DNA from: Anaerolineaceae bacterium
Lineage (GTDB): Bacteria; Chloroflexota; Anaerolineae; Anaerolineales; Anaerolineaceae
Assembly (NCBI GenBank): GCA_030653365.1
Contig: JAURZL010000005.1
Span: 124,001-188,000, forward strand
Direction: 5' to 3'
DNA: 64,000 bases
The first letter of the stretch is position 1. Each line of letters begins with the position of its first letter. The translations under genes and the position numbers were made by a program. Positions 1-8,727 of the stretch are shown in pieces. A model generated the notes under the pieces. It had not been told where the DNA came from, did not search any database, and worked only from the letters and a program-made list of their open reading frames with translations.

Positions 1-95
1 AAAATTGTGTACATTTATTGCAGTCGTCCTCATAATTAAACCAAAAAAATTGAGCCTAGAAAAACATAATTTGGTACGATAGGAGCATCACACCC

Positions 96-1316
96 ATGAA
101 TATCATAATTCCTACCATCGGATCACGCGGGGATGTACAGCCTTATATTGCACTTTCACTCGGATTACAAAAGGCCGGCCATTCCGTCACAGTAGCGACC
201 CATCCGTGCATGCGTGCACTGGTCGAATCGTACGGCGTGAAATTTGCACCCATCGGTCCGGATATTGACATTGCCCATGAAACAGCCATCATACGGGGAA
301 AATCACCACACTGGATGATTGGGTTCATGCGTGTGATGAAATTTTCCTTTGACATGCTGGAACAGGCCCATCCAGATTTACTGGCTTTGTGCCGGGAGAT
401 GGATCTGGTGATTGTTTCCCACACGGCAGCGGGCAAAATGGAAGCTGATCAACTGGGCATACCCACTGTGAGTGTGACACTGATGACGGAAGCCATACCA
501 GCCAATGACCCAAAGGATCCATTGGTCAAAAAGATGGTTATGAAGGTTGCTGGTGCAGGTATGGGGTTGATGATGAGTCGGCCGTTAAACAAGATCCGCA
601 AACGGGTAGGAGTCCCTAAGATGGGACCTACCGGGATCACATCTCAGCGCTTGAACCTGATTCCCCTCAGCCCGCATATATCCAAACCAAACCCTCTTTG
701 GGAACCACGCCATCGAATGACAGGTTTCTGGATCGCACCAGCACCGGAGGAGTGGATACCCCCATTTGAATTAATCCGGTTCCTGGAAGGCGGGGCTGAT
801 CGCCCAGTGGTGATCAGCCTGGGTGCAATGGCACTGAGTGGCGAGGATGCATTGGAGGCAGCCAGCATTTCGATAGCAGCAGTGGAAAAAGCAGGCATTC
901 GTGCAATTATTCAGGGATGGGATCAACCGATGCAGCAATTATCGATCCCGGATTCTATTTATCATGCTGGATCAATTCCACATGATTGGTTATTGAAAAG
1001 GGTCAGTGGGCTGGTTCATCATGGCGGTTATGGGACGACAGCGGCGGGATTTCGTGCTGGAATTCCTATGCTGGTCATTCCTCACATCATCGATCAGTTT
1101 ATCTGGGGTCAGAAGGTCGCATCCCTGGGGGTGGGACCGCAGCCAATCGACAGAAAAAAGCTGACAATTGACAATATGGCAGATGCATTGCAACAATTGA
1201 AGTCACAAGAGATCCGCGAGAAAGCAAGCAAATTAGGCGAATCAATTCGACTGGAACCTGATGGGGCGATGGAAGCAGTCAGGATGATTAATGAAGTTAT
1301 AAAGGAGCTAGTATAA
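96..1316 (+). CDS. UGT/MGT-type glycosyltransferase (GT1 family)
   Basis: A 406-residue GT-B glycosyltransferase, likely moving a sugar from a nucleotide donor to a lipid, sterol or small-molecule acceptor in the cytoplasm. The N-terminus (IIIPTIGSRGDVQPYIAL) matches the acceptor-domain start of sterol glucosyltransferase/MGT proteins. The C-terminal donor site is seen as HHGGYGTTAAGFRAGIP followed by P-x-x-x-DQ near residues 310-345, the usual UDP-sugar signature. Length is normal for the family. An AGGAG lies 11 bases before the ATG. The aldo/keto reductase follows after 43 bases, so co-transcription is possible. The acceptor cannot be told from sequence. Confidence 0.88.
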   Translation: MNIIIPTIGSRGDVQPYIALSLGLQKAGHSVTVATHPCMRALVESYGVKFAPIGPDIDIAHETAIIRGKSPHWMIGFMRVMKFSFDMLEQAHPDLLALCREMDLVIVSHTAAGKMEADQLGIPTVSVTLMTEAIPANDPKDPLVKKMVMKVAGAGMGLMMSRPLNKIRKRVGVPKMGPTGITSQRLNLIPLSPHISKPNPLWEPRHRMTGFWIAPAPEEWIPPFELIRFLEGGADRPVVISLGAMALSGEDALEAASISIAAVEKAGIRAIIQGWDQPMQQLSIPDSIYHAGSIPHDWLLKRVSGLVHHGGYGTTAAGFRAGIPMLVIPHIIDQFIWGQKVASLGVGPQPIDRKKLTIDNMADALQQLKSQEIREKASKLGESIRLEPDGAMEAVRMINEVIKELV

Positions 1317-1359
1317 TTACAAACAAGAATCGTTTCAATAAATAACTGGGAGGTGAATA

Positions 1360-2343
1360 ATGCAATATAGAGAATTAGGACGAACTGGCTGGCAGGTTTC
1401 GACGGTGTCATTTGGTGCATGGGCGATTGGCGGAGATTGGGGAAGTGTGAATGATCAAGAATCACTGGCAGCCTTGCAACAGGCGATAGATAGCGGGGTC
1501 AATTTCATCGACACCGCTGATGTGTACGGAGATGGGCGTTCAGAACGCCTGGTGGCAAAGTTATTAAAGGAACGCAAAGAAAAAATCTATGTGGCCACCA
1601 AAGCCGGGAGACGCTTAAATCCTCATATTGCTGAAGGGTATAATCGTGAGAATCTGACTGCATATGTGGAACGCAGCCTGAAAAATCTGGACACTGAGGC
1701 AATCGACCTGCTGCAGCTGCATTGCCCACCAACCGAGGTATTTTACATGCCGGAGACTTTTGGTGTGCTGGATGATCTGGTGAAGGCAGGAAAATTACTG
1801 CATTATGGTGTATCCGTGGAAAAGGTAGAAGAAGCCCTGAAGGCGATTGAGTATCCAAATGTTAAGACTGTGCAAATCATCTTCAATATTTTCCGTCAGC
1901 GGCCGGCAGATTTATTTTTCAAAGAAGCTTTGCGAAAGAAGATCGGAATTATTGTGCGGGTTCCGCTCGCCAGTGGGATGTTAACCGGAAAGCTGAATAA
2001 ACAATCAACTTTTGAAAAGGATGACCATCGGGCTTTCAACCGCCATGGAGAGTCCTTCGATCGTGGTGAGACTTTTGCTGGTGTGGATTATGAGACCGGA
2101 CTACAAGCAGTGAATGAATTGAGACCCCTGATACCGGAAGGCTGGAGCATGCCGCAATTTGCCCTGCGCTGGATTCTGATGCATGAAGCAGTCAGTTGTA
2201 CCATTCCCGGTGCGAAGAACCCGAAACAGGCGGAGGACAATGCCAGTGCTGCTGATTTACCAGCGATTTCACCGGAGGTGATGAAGCAGGTGGAAAAGAT
2301 ATACACCTCTCGAATTAGGGAGTTAGTCCATCATTACTGGTAA
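1360..2343 (+). CDS. Aldo/keto reductase
   Basis: A 327-residue NAD(P)H-dependent oxidoreductase of the TIM-barrel AKR superfamily. The catalytic tetrad is visible: Asp and Tyr in FIDTADVYGDGRSE, Lys in VATKAGRR and His in LLQLHCP. The opening MQYRELGRTGWQVS is the standard first strand. A GGGAGG ribosome site precedes the ATG. The substrate is unknown; sugar-derived aldehydes or ketones are the usual range. Directly after the stop comes a short AAAG-rich stretch also seen after two neighbouring genes. Confidence 0.93.
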   Translation: MQYRELGRTGWQVSTVSFGAWAIGGDWGSVNDQESLAALQQAIDSGVNFIDTADVYGDGRSERLVAKLLKERKEKIYVATKAGRRLNPHIAEGYNRENLTAYVERSLKNLDTEAIDLLQLHCPPTEVFYMPETFGVLDDLVKAGKLLHYGVSVEKVEEALKAIEYPNVKTVQIIFNIFRQRPADLFFKEALRKKIGIIVRVPLASGMLTGKLNKQSTFEKDDHRAFNRHGESFDRGETFAGVDYETGLQAVNELRPLIPEGWSMPQFALRWILMHEAVSCTIPGAKNPKQAEDNASAADLPAISPEVMKQVEKIYTSRIRELVHHYW

Positions 2344-2418
2344 AAATAGCCTAAAGGCTAAAGCTAAAAGGGAAAAGGAAAAACAAAAAGACTTTTTCTG
2401 GTAGATTGTGAAACTCAA

Positions 2419-2775
2419 GTGAATACATTAAATTTAATCATTTATCCCGGTGTAGCATTTGTTTTAACAGTCATCCTTGGGTTTTGGTTGAGCCGTTTGG
2501 ACAAACCCTATCATCAGGTTGTGTTTAATATTCATAAATTGATAGCACTGGTGGCAGTTGTGATGGTTGGGTTGCAGTTCAGCAACTGGTTCAAATCCGG
2601 AGAAGTTCAGTCCGAATGGATCTTGATGGTAGTCTTGCTTGCAATCATGACGATCATCCTGTTTGCCAGTGGTGCATTGCTGAGCCTGGAAAAACTGGAC
2701 TATAAATTATTGCGCTTGTTGCACCGATCTGCACCCGTGGGGTTGGTGTTGCTGGGAGTTTGGGTTTTGTTATAG
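2419..2775 (+). CDS. Small four-helix membrane protein, unknown function
   Basis: A 118-residue protein starting at GTG. Four hydrophobic segments can be read: about residues 5-24, 36-56, 66-88 and 100-117. No catalytic motif is recognised. The pattern resembles small uncharacterised membrane proteins with paired helices. It lies 75 bases after the aldo/keto reductase in the same direction. The reading frame is open and the hydrophobic periodicity is regular, so it is probably real. No function is assigned. Confidence 0.62.
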   Translation: MNTLNLIIYPGVAFVLTVILGFWLSRLDKPYHQVVFNIHKLIALVAVVMVGLQFSNWFKSGEVQSEWILMVVLLAIMTIILFASGALLSLEKLDYKLLRLLHRSAPVGLVLLGVWVLL

Positions 2776-2813
2776 GCTAAAGTTGAAAGGCGAAAGTTGT
2801 TTTGAATTTTGCA

Positions 2814-2835
2814 GCCATGGATTTCAATCCATGGC
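2814..2835. repeat. Short perfect palindrome, GGATT/AATCC type
   Basis: Two 10-base arms (GCCATGGATT and its exact complement) are separated by TC. The same design (9-base arms ending GGATT, two-base loop) recurs at 43284-43303, so it is a dispersed palindrome family rather than a one-off operator. Confidence 0.7.
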
Positions 2836-2938
2836 GCAGACCAATACGCAATGATCCATTAATTGCACAACAATTTGGTTGCGGAGATCAATAAATTAAG
2901 GTGATCTGCACCTGGTGGGGAGTGGAGCTTTCAAGAAA

Positions 2939-3050
2939 GTGATAATAAGAACTCACCCTTATTACTGATTTCCCATAAAAGTGATAATAAGAATATTGCC
3001 TTATTACCGAATTATGGATAAAATGGTAATAAGGAATGTGATCTATTACC
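2939..3050. promoter_or_regulatory. Three regularly spaced operator-like palindromes before the Fic gene
   Basis: Three imperfect inverted repeats built from TAATAAG and CTTATTA arms separated by 8-9 bases lie at 2939-2965, 2981-3007 and 3025-3050. The first two are near-identical (GTGATAATAAG, 8 bases, CTTATTAC). Their centres are about 42-43 bp apart, roughly four helical turns, so all three face the same side of DNA. The last ends 20 bases before the Fic start. A regulator, possibly the Fic protein's own C-terminal winged helix, probably binds here. Confidence 0.66.
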
Positions 3051-3070
3051 AAATCAATCGAAGAGACCTT

Positions 3071-4225
3071 ATGATGAAAAAAACAGATTTCTCGGAAAAT
3101 GTACCAGGAAAAACAATCAAAACATTACAGGGGTATACTGCCTATATTCCCAAACCATTACCTCCGGAACTTTCGTGGTCACCTGCTTTGATAAATCACT
3201 TAACCCAGGCTGAGCGTAGTATCGCTCGTCTGGAAGAAGTAGGTCGATCTTTTCCGGTGCCATATGTGCTGGCGCGTCCTTTTGTGCGTAAAGAAGCTGT
3301 TCTTTCATCGCAAATTGAAGGCACACAAACTACCTTTCAAAATCTTTTGCGATATGAAGTAAAACAAATGACATTTCTCACGGTTGCACCGGATGCCCAC
3401 GAAGTCCAGAATTATGTTAAAGCTCTGGATTATGGTTTGGAACGAATAAAAACCCTTCCCATGAGCATTAGATTGATCAAAGAATTGCATGCGATTCTCA
3501 TGAAAGGTGTAAGAGGGGAATTGTCCACACCTGGAGAAATCCGACGCAGCCAGAATTGGATTGGTCGTCCTGGTGCCACGCTGGAAAATGCTCGCTATGT
3601 ACCCCCACCGGTGGATGAGATGATGGATTGTTTGGCAGCACTCGAAAAATATCTTCATGAGGATTCAGTTCTGCCTGCCTTAATCAGAATCGCCTTGATT
3701 CACTACCAGTTTGAAGCCATCCATCCTTTTCTGGACGGGAATGGCAGGATAGGCCGCTTGATCATTACTTTATTATTATCCACCTGGCAAATCCTCACCC
3801 AGCCTTTATTATATTTAAGTATTTTCATTGAAAAAAACAAAACCGAATATTATGATCGATTGCTAGCCGTTTCGCTGGAAGGGCAGTGGGAGAAATGGTT
3901 ATCGTTTTTCCTGGAAGGTGTTCACGAACAAGCCGAAGACGCGGTGGAAAATATTTCAGCATTGCAAACAGTGCGTGGAAATTATCAACAACAATTTTCC
4001 AATGACCGCAATCGGGAAAAATTAATCGCTGTCGTGGACTACTTTATCAGCACCCCGATCAGCTCTATCTCGCAGGCACAAGAGAACACAAATCTTGGAA
4101 GTTACACGATGATACAAAGGTATTTTGATAAGTTGCTTCAATATGGGCTGATTGAAGAAATGACAGGTGGAAGAAGGAACAGAATTTATCAGGCAAGGGA
4201 GATTTTGAGGATATTGGAAGAATAA
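3071..4225 (+). CDS. Fic family protein (class II, autoinhibited) with winged-helix tail
   Basis: A 384-residue Fic-domain protein, predicted to transfer AMP from ATP onto a protein hydroxyl. The core motif HPFLDGNGRIGR is complete at about residues 208-219. The inhibitory motif S-x-x-x-E-G (SSQIEG, residues 79-84) lies in the N-terminal domain, which defines class II self-inhibited Fic proteins. The last 65 residues resemble a winged-helix DNA-binding domain. The frame is open back to 2981, but that stretch overlaps the operator repeats, so ATG 3071 (or 3074) is preferred; its ribosome site is weak. No adjacent antitoxin is seen. Confidence 0.9.
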   Translation: MMKKTDFSENVPGKTIKTLQGYTAYIPKPLPPELSWSPALINHLTQAERSIARLEEVGRSFPVPYVLARPFVRKEAVLSSQIEGTQTTFQNLLRYEVKQMTFLTVAPDAHEVQNYVKALDYGLERIKTLPMSIRLIKELHAILMKGVRGELSTPGEIRRSQNWIGRPGATLENARYVPPPVDEMMDCLAALEKYLHEDSVLPALIRIALIHYQFEAIHPFLDGNGRIGRLIITLLLSTWQILTQPLLYLSIFIEKNKTEYYDRLLAVSLEGQWEKWLSFFLEGVHEQAEDAVENISALQTVRGNYQQQFSNDRNREKLIAVVDYFISTPISSISQAQENTNLGSYTMIQRYFDKLLQYGLIEEMTGGRRNRIYQAREILRILEE

Positions 4226-4814
4226 TAGGCCAAAGCCGAAAGCCGACCCCCGCATAGCGAGGGCAGGAAGGTGAAAGGGAAAGAAATTCCCATTTTTGGT
4301 GCATTGCACTTGGGGAGAAGGAGTTTACATCGGATGGATGTTTTCGATGGTGAATCCGGAATTCAAAAGTGCATTGCACCTAATCACGCCGTTTCCCGGT
4401 AGGGCAGCGGAAGGCAACTGACAACGAAAAGGGGGCATAACATATGAGAAGGAGATCAGTTCTTCTTCTTTAAATTCGATATTACAAAAATTAGACTCTC
4501 GTCTACCAACGGGTGATATCCCAATACCGAGAATCTCAGAGGTTAGAGTCAAATAATATCTAGTGAAGTTTCTCTTGCAGAAAATATAAATCAGATCAAG
4601 TAAATATTCAGGATTCTCTGAAAAAACCTAGGAACCTGTAAAACACTATAAATAAAATACCCCAAAAATTTTTACGTTATTGTATGTAAATGGAGAAAAC
4701 TAATTTATGACACGGAAATTAGACATATAATTATTTGCAGTGGGAAGTTTTCCCACTAAAGATCTGGCCTCGCCAATCTTCCCCGTATTTACAGAAATAA
4801 AAAAAGTAGGAATC
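4226..4814. other. 589-base gap with a repeat unit and no gene
   Basis: After an AAAG-rich stretch and a small GC-rich hairpin just past the Fic stop, this gap holds one 84-bp inverted-end repeat (4298-4381) and then AT-rich sequence from about 4540 leading to the ABC exporter. No open frame in it resembles a known protein, and no clear consensus promoter was found. Confidence 0.6.
4298..4381. repeat. REPIN-like unit 1 (84 bp)
   Basis: The unit opens with GGTGCATTGCACTT and closes with AGTGCATTGCACCT, which are inverted relative to each other; each end is itself a near-palindrome. The interior (for example TTTCGATGGTGAA) closely matches the unit at 7400-7483, which is also 84 bp. Such doublets of inverted REP motifs are what RAYT transposases are known to spread. 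Confidence 0.8.
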
Positions 4815-5795
4815 ATGGAAGTTATTTTTACCCAGGATTTAATTAGAATTTATAAAACGAATACCGGCATTATCAAACGGAAGAGTAAATTGATCAGTGC
4901 CCTGGATGGCATTAATCTCTCAGTAAATCGTGGAGAGTTATTTGGTTTGCTGGGCCCTAACGGCGCCGGCAAAACAACAATGACACGAATTCTTTCCACG
5001 GTTTTGTTACCTACTTCAGGAGTAGCCCAGGTCTTTGGGATGGATGTAGTGAAGGAGGCCAGGGAGATTCGACCGCGCATCGGGATCGTGTTTGGTGGAG
5101 ATCGCGGCTTGTATTGGCGTTTATCCGGGCGGGACAATCTCGAATATTTTGCAACCCTGTATGCTATTCCCAAAGAAAAAGCCGGAAAACGGATTCAAGA
5201 GTTACTTGAGCAGGTGGGTCTGGCAGACCGCGCCAATGAACGGGTGGAAGGCTACTCACGCGGGATGAAGCAACGCCTGCATATTGCCCGTGGATTGATC
5301 CATGACCCTGAACTTCTCTTCCTCGATGAGCCAACAATCGGCCTCGACCCTGTGGCTGCGCGTGAACAACGCCAGGTGATCAGTGATCTAAAAAATGCCG
5401 GAAAAACGATATTCTTGACCTCGCATTACATGTTCGAGATCGACGCTCTATGCGACCGGGTGGCAATTTTGCACAAAGGGAAAATCATCATTATGGATAC
5501 TCCTTCTTCATTGAAGGACCTGGTTGCGGATCTGGAAGTTGTCGAGATCGAATGCTTTGGGGTTACCTCGGATTCGATTGAAAAACTACGAAGACATCCG
5601 GCTGTCGTTGCAGTCAACGTGGTATCGCGCGAGAAAACTCAATTGGTGCAGATCCAGGCTCCGGTCGGGACAAAACTGGTGCAGGAGTTTCTGAATCTGC
5701 TCAATGACGTGCAGATAAAGCAGGTCATTACCCGGCAACCAACGCTAGAAGATGCATACGTTAAACTAGTCAGCGAAGATTCGACAAAGGCTTAA
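4815..5795 (+). CDS. ABC exporter ATP-binding subunit (ABC-2 type)
   Basis: A 326-residue ATPase powering export by the two membrane proteins encoded directly downstream. Walker A (GPNGAGKTT), signature (YSRGMKQRL), Walker B (LLFLDEPTIGLD) and the switch His (FLTSHYM) are all intact. The C-terminal extension of about 90 residues is typical of drug/lipid exporter ATPases of the daunorubicin type. The frame opens at a GTG at 4740, but the ATG at 4815 fits the family N-terminus and has AGTAGG before it. The substrate is unknown. Confidence 0.92.
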   Translation: MEVIFTQDLIRIYKTNTGIIKRKSKLISALDGINLSVNRGELFGLLGPNGAGKTTMTRILSTVLLPTSGVAQVFGMDVVKEAREIRPRIGIVFGGDRGLYWRLSGRDNLEYFATLYAIPKEKAGKRIQELLEQVGLADRANERVEGYSRGMKQRLHIARGLIHDPELLFLDEPTIGLDPVAAREQRQVISDLKNAGKTIFLTSHYMFEIDALCDRVAILHKGKIIIMDTPSSLKDLVADLEVVEIECFGVTSDSIEKLRRHPAVVAVNVVSREKTQLVQIQAPVGTKLVQEFLNLLNDVQIKQVITRQPTLEDAYVKLVSEDSTKA

Positions 5796-5798
5796 ACG

Positions 5799-6593
5799 AT
5801 GCAAAAGCCAACAGTTGCGTCCAGGTTACAAGTGATCCGCGCTTCATTCATACTCCAGGCTAAAGAGCGGATGGTGCAGGATTTGTTTGTCTTTACTCTC
5901 ATTTTCCAACCCATCCTTTTTACCATCTTAACAGTGGGCACTTATTTATTTGGGGGTAAACCCAGTTTCGGTTTATTTGCCATCGTAGGGGCGGGGATGG
6001 TGGGAATCTGGAATAACAATCTTTGGTCGTCCGGGCAGATCGTCAATCATGAACGCAATTCCGGAACGCTGTCATTATTGATCGCATCCCCGACCTCGAT
6101 GCTGCTGATCCTTTTCGGAAAAAGCCTGGCCAACGCAGTCACTTCGGTGATCGCATTGGGAATGACATTCGCCACCGGAGCCATTGTGTATCATTTGTCA
6201 CTGGGGATAAGCAATCCGCTTGGTTTCTTCTTTGGATTGTTGCTGACCGTCGTGGCCCTGACCTTCCTTGGATTAGTGCTTGGATGCTTATTCGTACTTA
6301 CCCGAAACGCTGGCTATGTTATGAATGTCGCCAACTATCCCATCTATTTGCTCTCCGGCCTGGCCGTACCTTTAACGATTCTGCCACTGTGGACGCGTCC
6401 ATTTTCCTATACGCTGGTCACCACTTGGGGAAACCTGGTGTTGAACCAAACAGCGGGGTCATTAGGAGGGAATCCGGTTATCAGCTTTCTCTGGTTGATT
6501 GGTTTATCGGTTATTTATCTTTGCATTGCACTTTGGTTGTACAAAAAAGTCGAATTCCATGCACGTGAAGCTGGTAATTTGGAGATGTTTTGA
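5799..6593 (+). CDS. ABC-2 type transporter permease, first subunit
   Basis: A 264-residue integral membrane protein with about six hydrophobic segments, matching an ABC-2 permease. It starts 3 bases after the ATPase stop, so the two are translated together. The segment NHERNSGTLSLLIASPTS is the conserved amphipathic region seen after the second helix in this family. With the next gene it would form a heterodimeric channel. Confidence 0.88.
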   Translation: MQKPTVASRLQVIRASFILQAKERMVQDLFVFTLIFQPILFTILTVGTYLFGGKPSFGLFAIVGAGMVGIWNNNLWSSGQIVNHERNSGTLSLLIASPTSMLLILFGKSLANAVTSVIALGMTFATGAIVYHLSLGISNPLGFFFGLLLTVVALTFLGLVLGCLFVLTRNAGYVMNVANYPIYLLSGLAVPLTILPLWTRPFSYTLVTTWGNLVLNQTAGSLGGNPVISFLWLIGLSVIYLCIALWLYKKVEFHAREAGNLEMF

Positions 6594-7384
6594 TGAGCAC
6601 CCATTTCCGCCAATTTATTATTGGCGCAAAGGTGGCTGTAGCTCTGTATATTGCGGACATGAGCCCATGGACGATTCTCGGAGTCGACATTCCGCGTGCA
6701 CTGTTGCAAGCCTTGTTCTTTGTGGCGATGGCGTCTGCAGCGGGTGGGGAAACGCTGGCGAGATTTGCATTAATTGGGAACGCTATTCAAGTGGCTGTGT
6801 TGATCGCAATCGTCTTTATGGCAGGGGTCATCGAGACAGAAAAATGGGCCGGGACACTTGTTTATTGGATTGCTTCACCGTCAAAATGGCTGCCGACGAT
6901 GCTGGGACGCAGTGTGGCCGAGTTCGGACACGTTCTGTTTACCAGTGCTATTATTTTTGCAGTGTTTGTACCTATCATCGCTCCCGATATCCGCGCTTTG
7001 AATTTGTTACGGGCCGTGCCGGTGATTTTAATCACGCTTCTCTCAGCCTGTACGATCGGTTGGTTGATAGGAGCCATCGCTTTACCCGTGCGCTGGGGAA
7101 CGATGATCGGAAATTTGGTAGCCTACTCCATGATGATCCTTTGCGGCATCAACTTTCCGGTCAGCAGTTTACCGCCGGTTGTCCAATCGGTGAGCAGCAC
7201 CATTCCGGTAACAAATGGCCTTTTGGCGATCCGTGGTCTCATCGATGGCGCGACCTATATGAGCGTTTTACCTCTGGTTGGCAAAGAGGTCGTCATTGCG
7301 ATTATTTTTGGGACTCTGGCATGGCTTTGTTTTGGCTATCGCTTGTACATATTGCGTAAGGGTGGAAACCTGGATTTAATGTAA
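6593..7384 (+). CDS. ABC-2 type transporter permease, second subunit
   Basis: A 263-residue membrane protein with about six hydrophobic segments and the same family region (ETEKWAGTLVYWIASPSKWL) as its neighbour, so the two are paralogous halves of one exporter. ATG 6593 overlaps the upstream TGA by one base (TGATG), which indicates coupled translation; a TTG one codon earlier is less likely. It ends the exporter operon, and a repeat unit begins 15 bases after the stop. Confidence 0.87.
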   Translation: MSTHFRQFIIGAKVAVALYIADMSPWTILGVDIPRALLQALFFVAMASAAGGETLARFALIGNAIQVAVLIAIVFMAGVIETEKWAGTLVYWIASPSKWLPTMLGRSVAEFGHVLFTSAIIFAVFVPIIAPDIRALNLLRAVPVILITLLSACTIGWLIGAIALPVRWGTMIGNLVAYSMMILCGINFPVSSLPPVVQSVSSTIPVTNGLLAIRGLIDGATYMSVLPLVGKEVVIAIIFGTLAWLCFGYRLYILRKGGNLDLM

Positions 7385-7399
7385 AAAGATAAGGGTTAA

Positions 7400-7483
7400 G
7401 GTGCATTGCACTTAGAGAGAAAGAATCTACATGGAAAGGTAAGTTTCGATGGTGAACCCTTAATCCAATAGTGCATTGCACCT
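7400..7483. repeat. REPIN-like unit 2 (84 bp)
   Basis: Its ends are GGTGCATTGCACTT and AGTGCATTGCACCT, identical to unit 1, and the interior is strongly similar at the same length. It lies just after the exporter operon, so units 1 and 2 bracket that operon. Confidence 0.8.
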
Positions 7484-7669
7484 AATCAGAAGTGACCGAG
7501 ATTCAAATCTAAAATTTTTCTGAATGAAGGTATTTATAATATCGAAAAATTGGATCTAATTCACAGTGCCTTAACCCAATTATCTTCAGCTACTCCATTT
7601 TTACTTTCGTTCAACAGTGAGCTTAACTCACCAATATGGTAGAGGGTATATCGTAAAAGGAAAATGATT

Positions 7670-7754
7670 GGTGCATTGCACTTAGGGATGATTCAACAAC
7701 CTAAAATTTTGAAGGAGAGATTGATAAACCTCGAACCAGGAGTGCAGTGCACCT
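7670..7754. repeat. REPIN-like unit 3 (85 bp, diverged)
   Basis: It opens GGTGCATTGCACTT and closes AGTGCAGTGCACCT. The ends and length match the other units, but the interior is different. The intervening bases 7484-7669 show no gene. Confidence 0.72.
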
Positions 7755-7757
7755 AGG

Positions 7758-7882
7758 CCTCGAATCCTTGTTGGTATACGATGACGTATCATTAGGTGCA
7801 ACGCACTTTTGGATTTTATATTCCCAACCTTTATTGGTTTATCAGTGGATTCTCTCACTCCCTAAGTGCATCGCACAATTAC
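7758..7882. repeat. Left long flanking repeat of the RAYT gene, containing REPIN unit 4
   Basis: About 125 bp that recurs in the same orientation at 8602-8727 on the other side of the RAYT gene. It starts CCTCGAATCC, includes TTGGTATACGATGAC, and contains an 83-bp unit (7795-7877) with ends GGTGCAACGCACTT and AAGTGCATCGCACA. It ends only a few bases from the RAYT stop codon. Confidence 0.82.
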
Positions 7883-7888
7883 AAGCAC

Positions 7889-8470
7889 TTACAAAGCCCC
7901 CCAATATTGTTTAAACCCTTCAGGTATTTTTAAATCAATTGCATCCTCGTTCACAAAGGCAAGATAATCTTCAGCATTATCAAAATACTCATCAAAAAAT
8001 TTCTGATCAAATAATGTTTCCTGTCGCGGACCAAGGAATTCTCGATAATTTGAAAAGTTCCATTCTTCAGGCTTTTCAACTAAACCTGCTTTTATTGGAT
8101 TTAGGTGTATGTATTTGCAGACATACACCAAGTGAGAATCATCCAAAACTTGTTTTATCTTGAAACGACCTTCAAAAAGAGTTCCTGTATGAGAATAACT
8201 ATGATTGTAAGCTTTTGTATAACTATTGAATATTCGTTGTGGAAGTAAACCAGTTGGATTTTCACCATCCTGCCTGACCAACAAATGATAATGATTAGGC
8301 ATTAAACAGTATGCAATTACTGATACATTCAATGCATTTGAATACTTTTTTAAGTTTTGTAAGACAAATATATAATTGGACTTTTCTTTAAATATGGCTT
8401 GCCTATTCGCACCACGATTAAAAATATGATAATAGGAACCTGGAGTGAAATCTGGCCTTTTGATTGACAT
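7889..8470 (-). CDS. REP-associated tyrosine transposase (RAYT, Y1/HUH family)
   Basis: A 193-residue single-strand DNA transposase of the IS200-like Y1 superfamily. The metal-binding HUH motif is NHYHLLV (His60, His62). The likely catalytic tyrosine is Tyr84 in NSYTKAY, and the family block YIHLNPIKAGLV is at 120-131. The frame opens at 8590, but ATG 8470 has an AAGGAGAAACC ribosome site and starts at the usual family position. No IS200 ends are seen; instead the gene sits between two long copies of an inverted-end repeat with diverged copies nearby. This is the arrangement of a domesticated RAYT acting on REP sequences. Confidence 0.92.
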   Translation of the reverse strand: MSIKRPDFTPGSYYHIFNRGANRQAIFKEKSNYIFVLQNLKKYSNALNVSVIAYCLMPNHYHLLVRQDGENPTGLLPQRIFNSYTKAYNHSYSHTGTLFEGRFKIKQVLDDSHLVYVCKYIHLNPIKAGLVEKPEEWNFSNYREFLGPRQETLFDQKFFDEYFDNAEDYLAFVNEDAIDLKIPEGFKQYWGAL

Positions 8471-8601
8471 GGTTTCTCCTTGGAAGCCAGTTATTGAGAT
8501 TTGATTGAGTTTATTATTATACAATTTTTGGTTTGAAGCAAATTTCTGATTCTTTTGATGATACATCAAACCTTTATTCCAAAGTAGCATTGCCTGCCTG
8601 C

Positions 8602-8727
8602 CCTCGAATCCCTGTTGGTATACGATGACATATCATAGGTGCAACGCACTTTTGGATTTTTAATTCCCAATCTTTTTTGGTTGATCAGTGGATTCTCTTT
8701 CTCCCTAAGTGCATCGCACCAAATTAC
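8602..8727. repeat. Right long flanking repeat of the RAYT gene, containing REPIN unit 5
   Basis: A direct copy of 7758-7882. It contains an 83-bp unit (8638-8720) with ends GGTGCAACGCACTT and AAGTGCATCGCACC. A further degenerate end (CTAAGTGCAAAGCA) follows at about 8734-8748. Confidence 0.82.

Noticed and set aside
6499..7359. 286-codon plus-strand frame in another phase over the second permease gene
   Set aside because: Its Cys/Arg/His-rich composition is that of an out-of-phase shadow, while the permease frame is hydrophobic and coupled to its neighbour.
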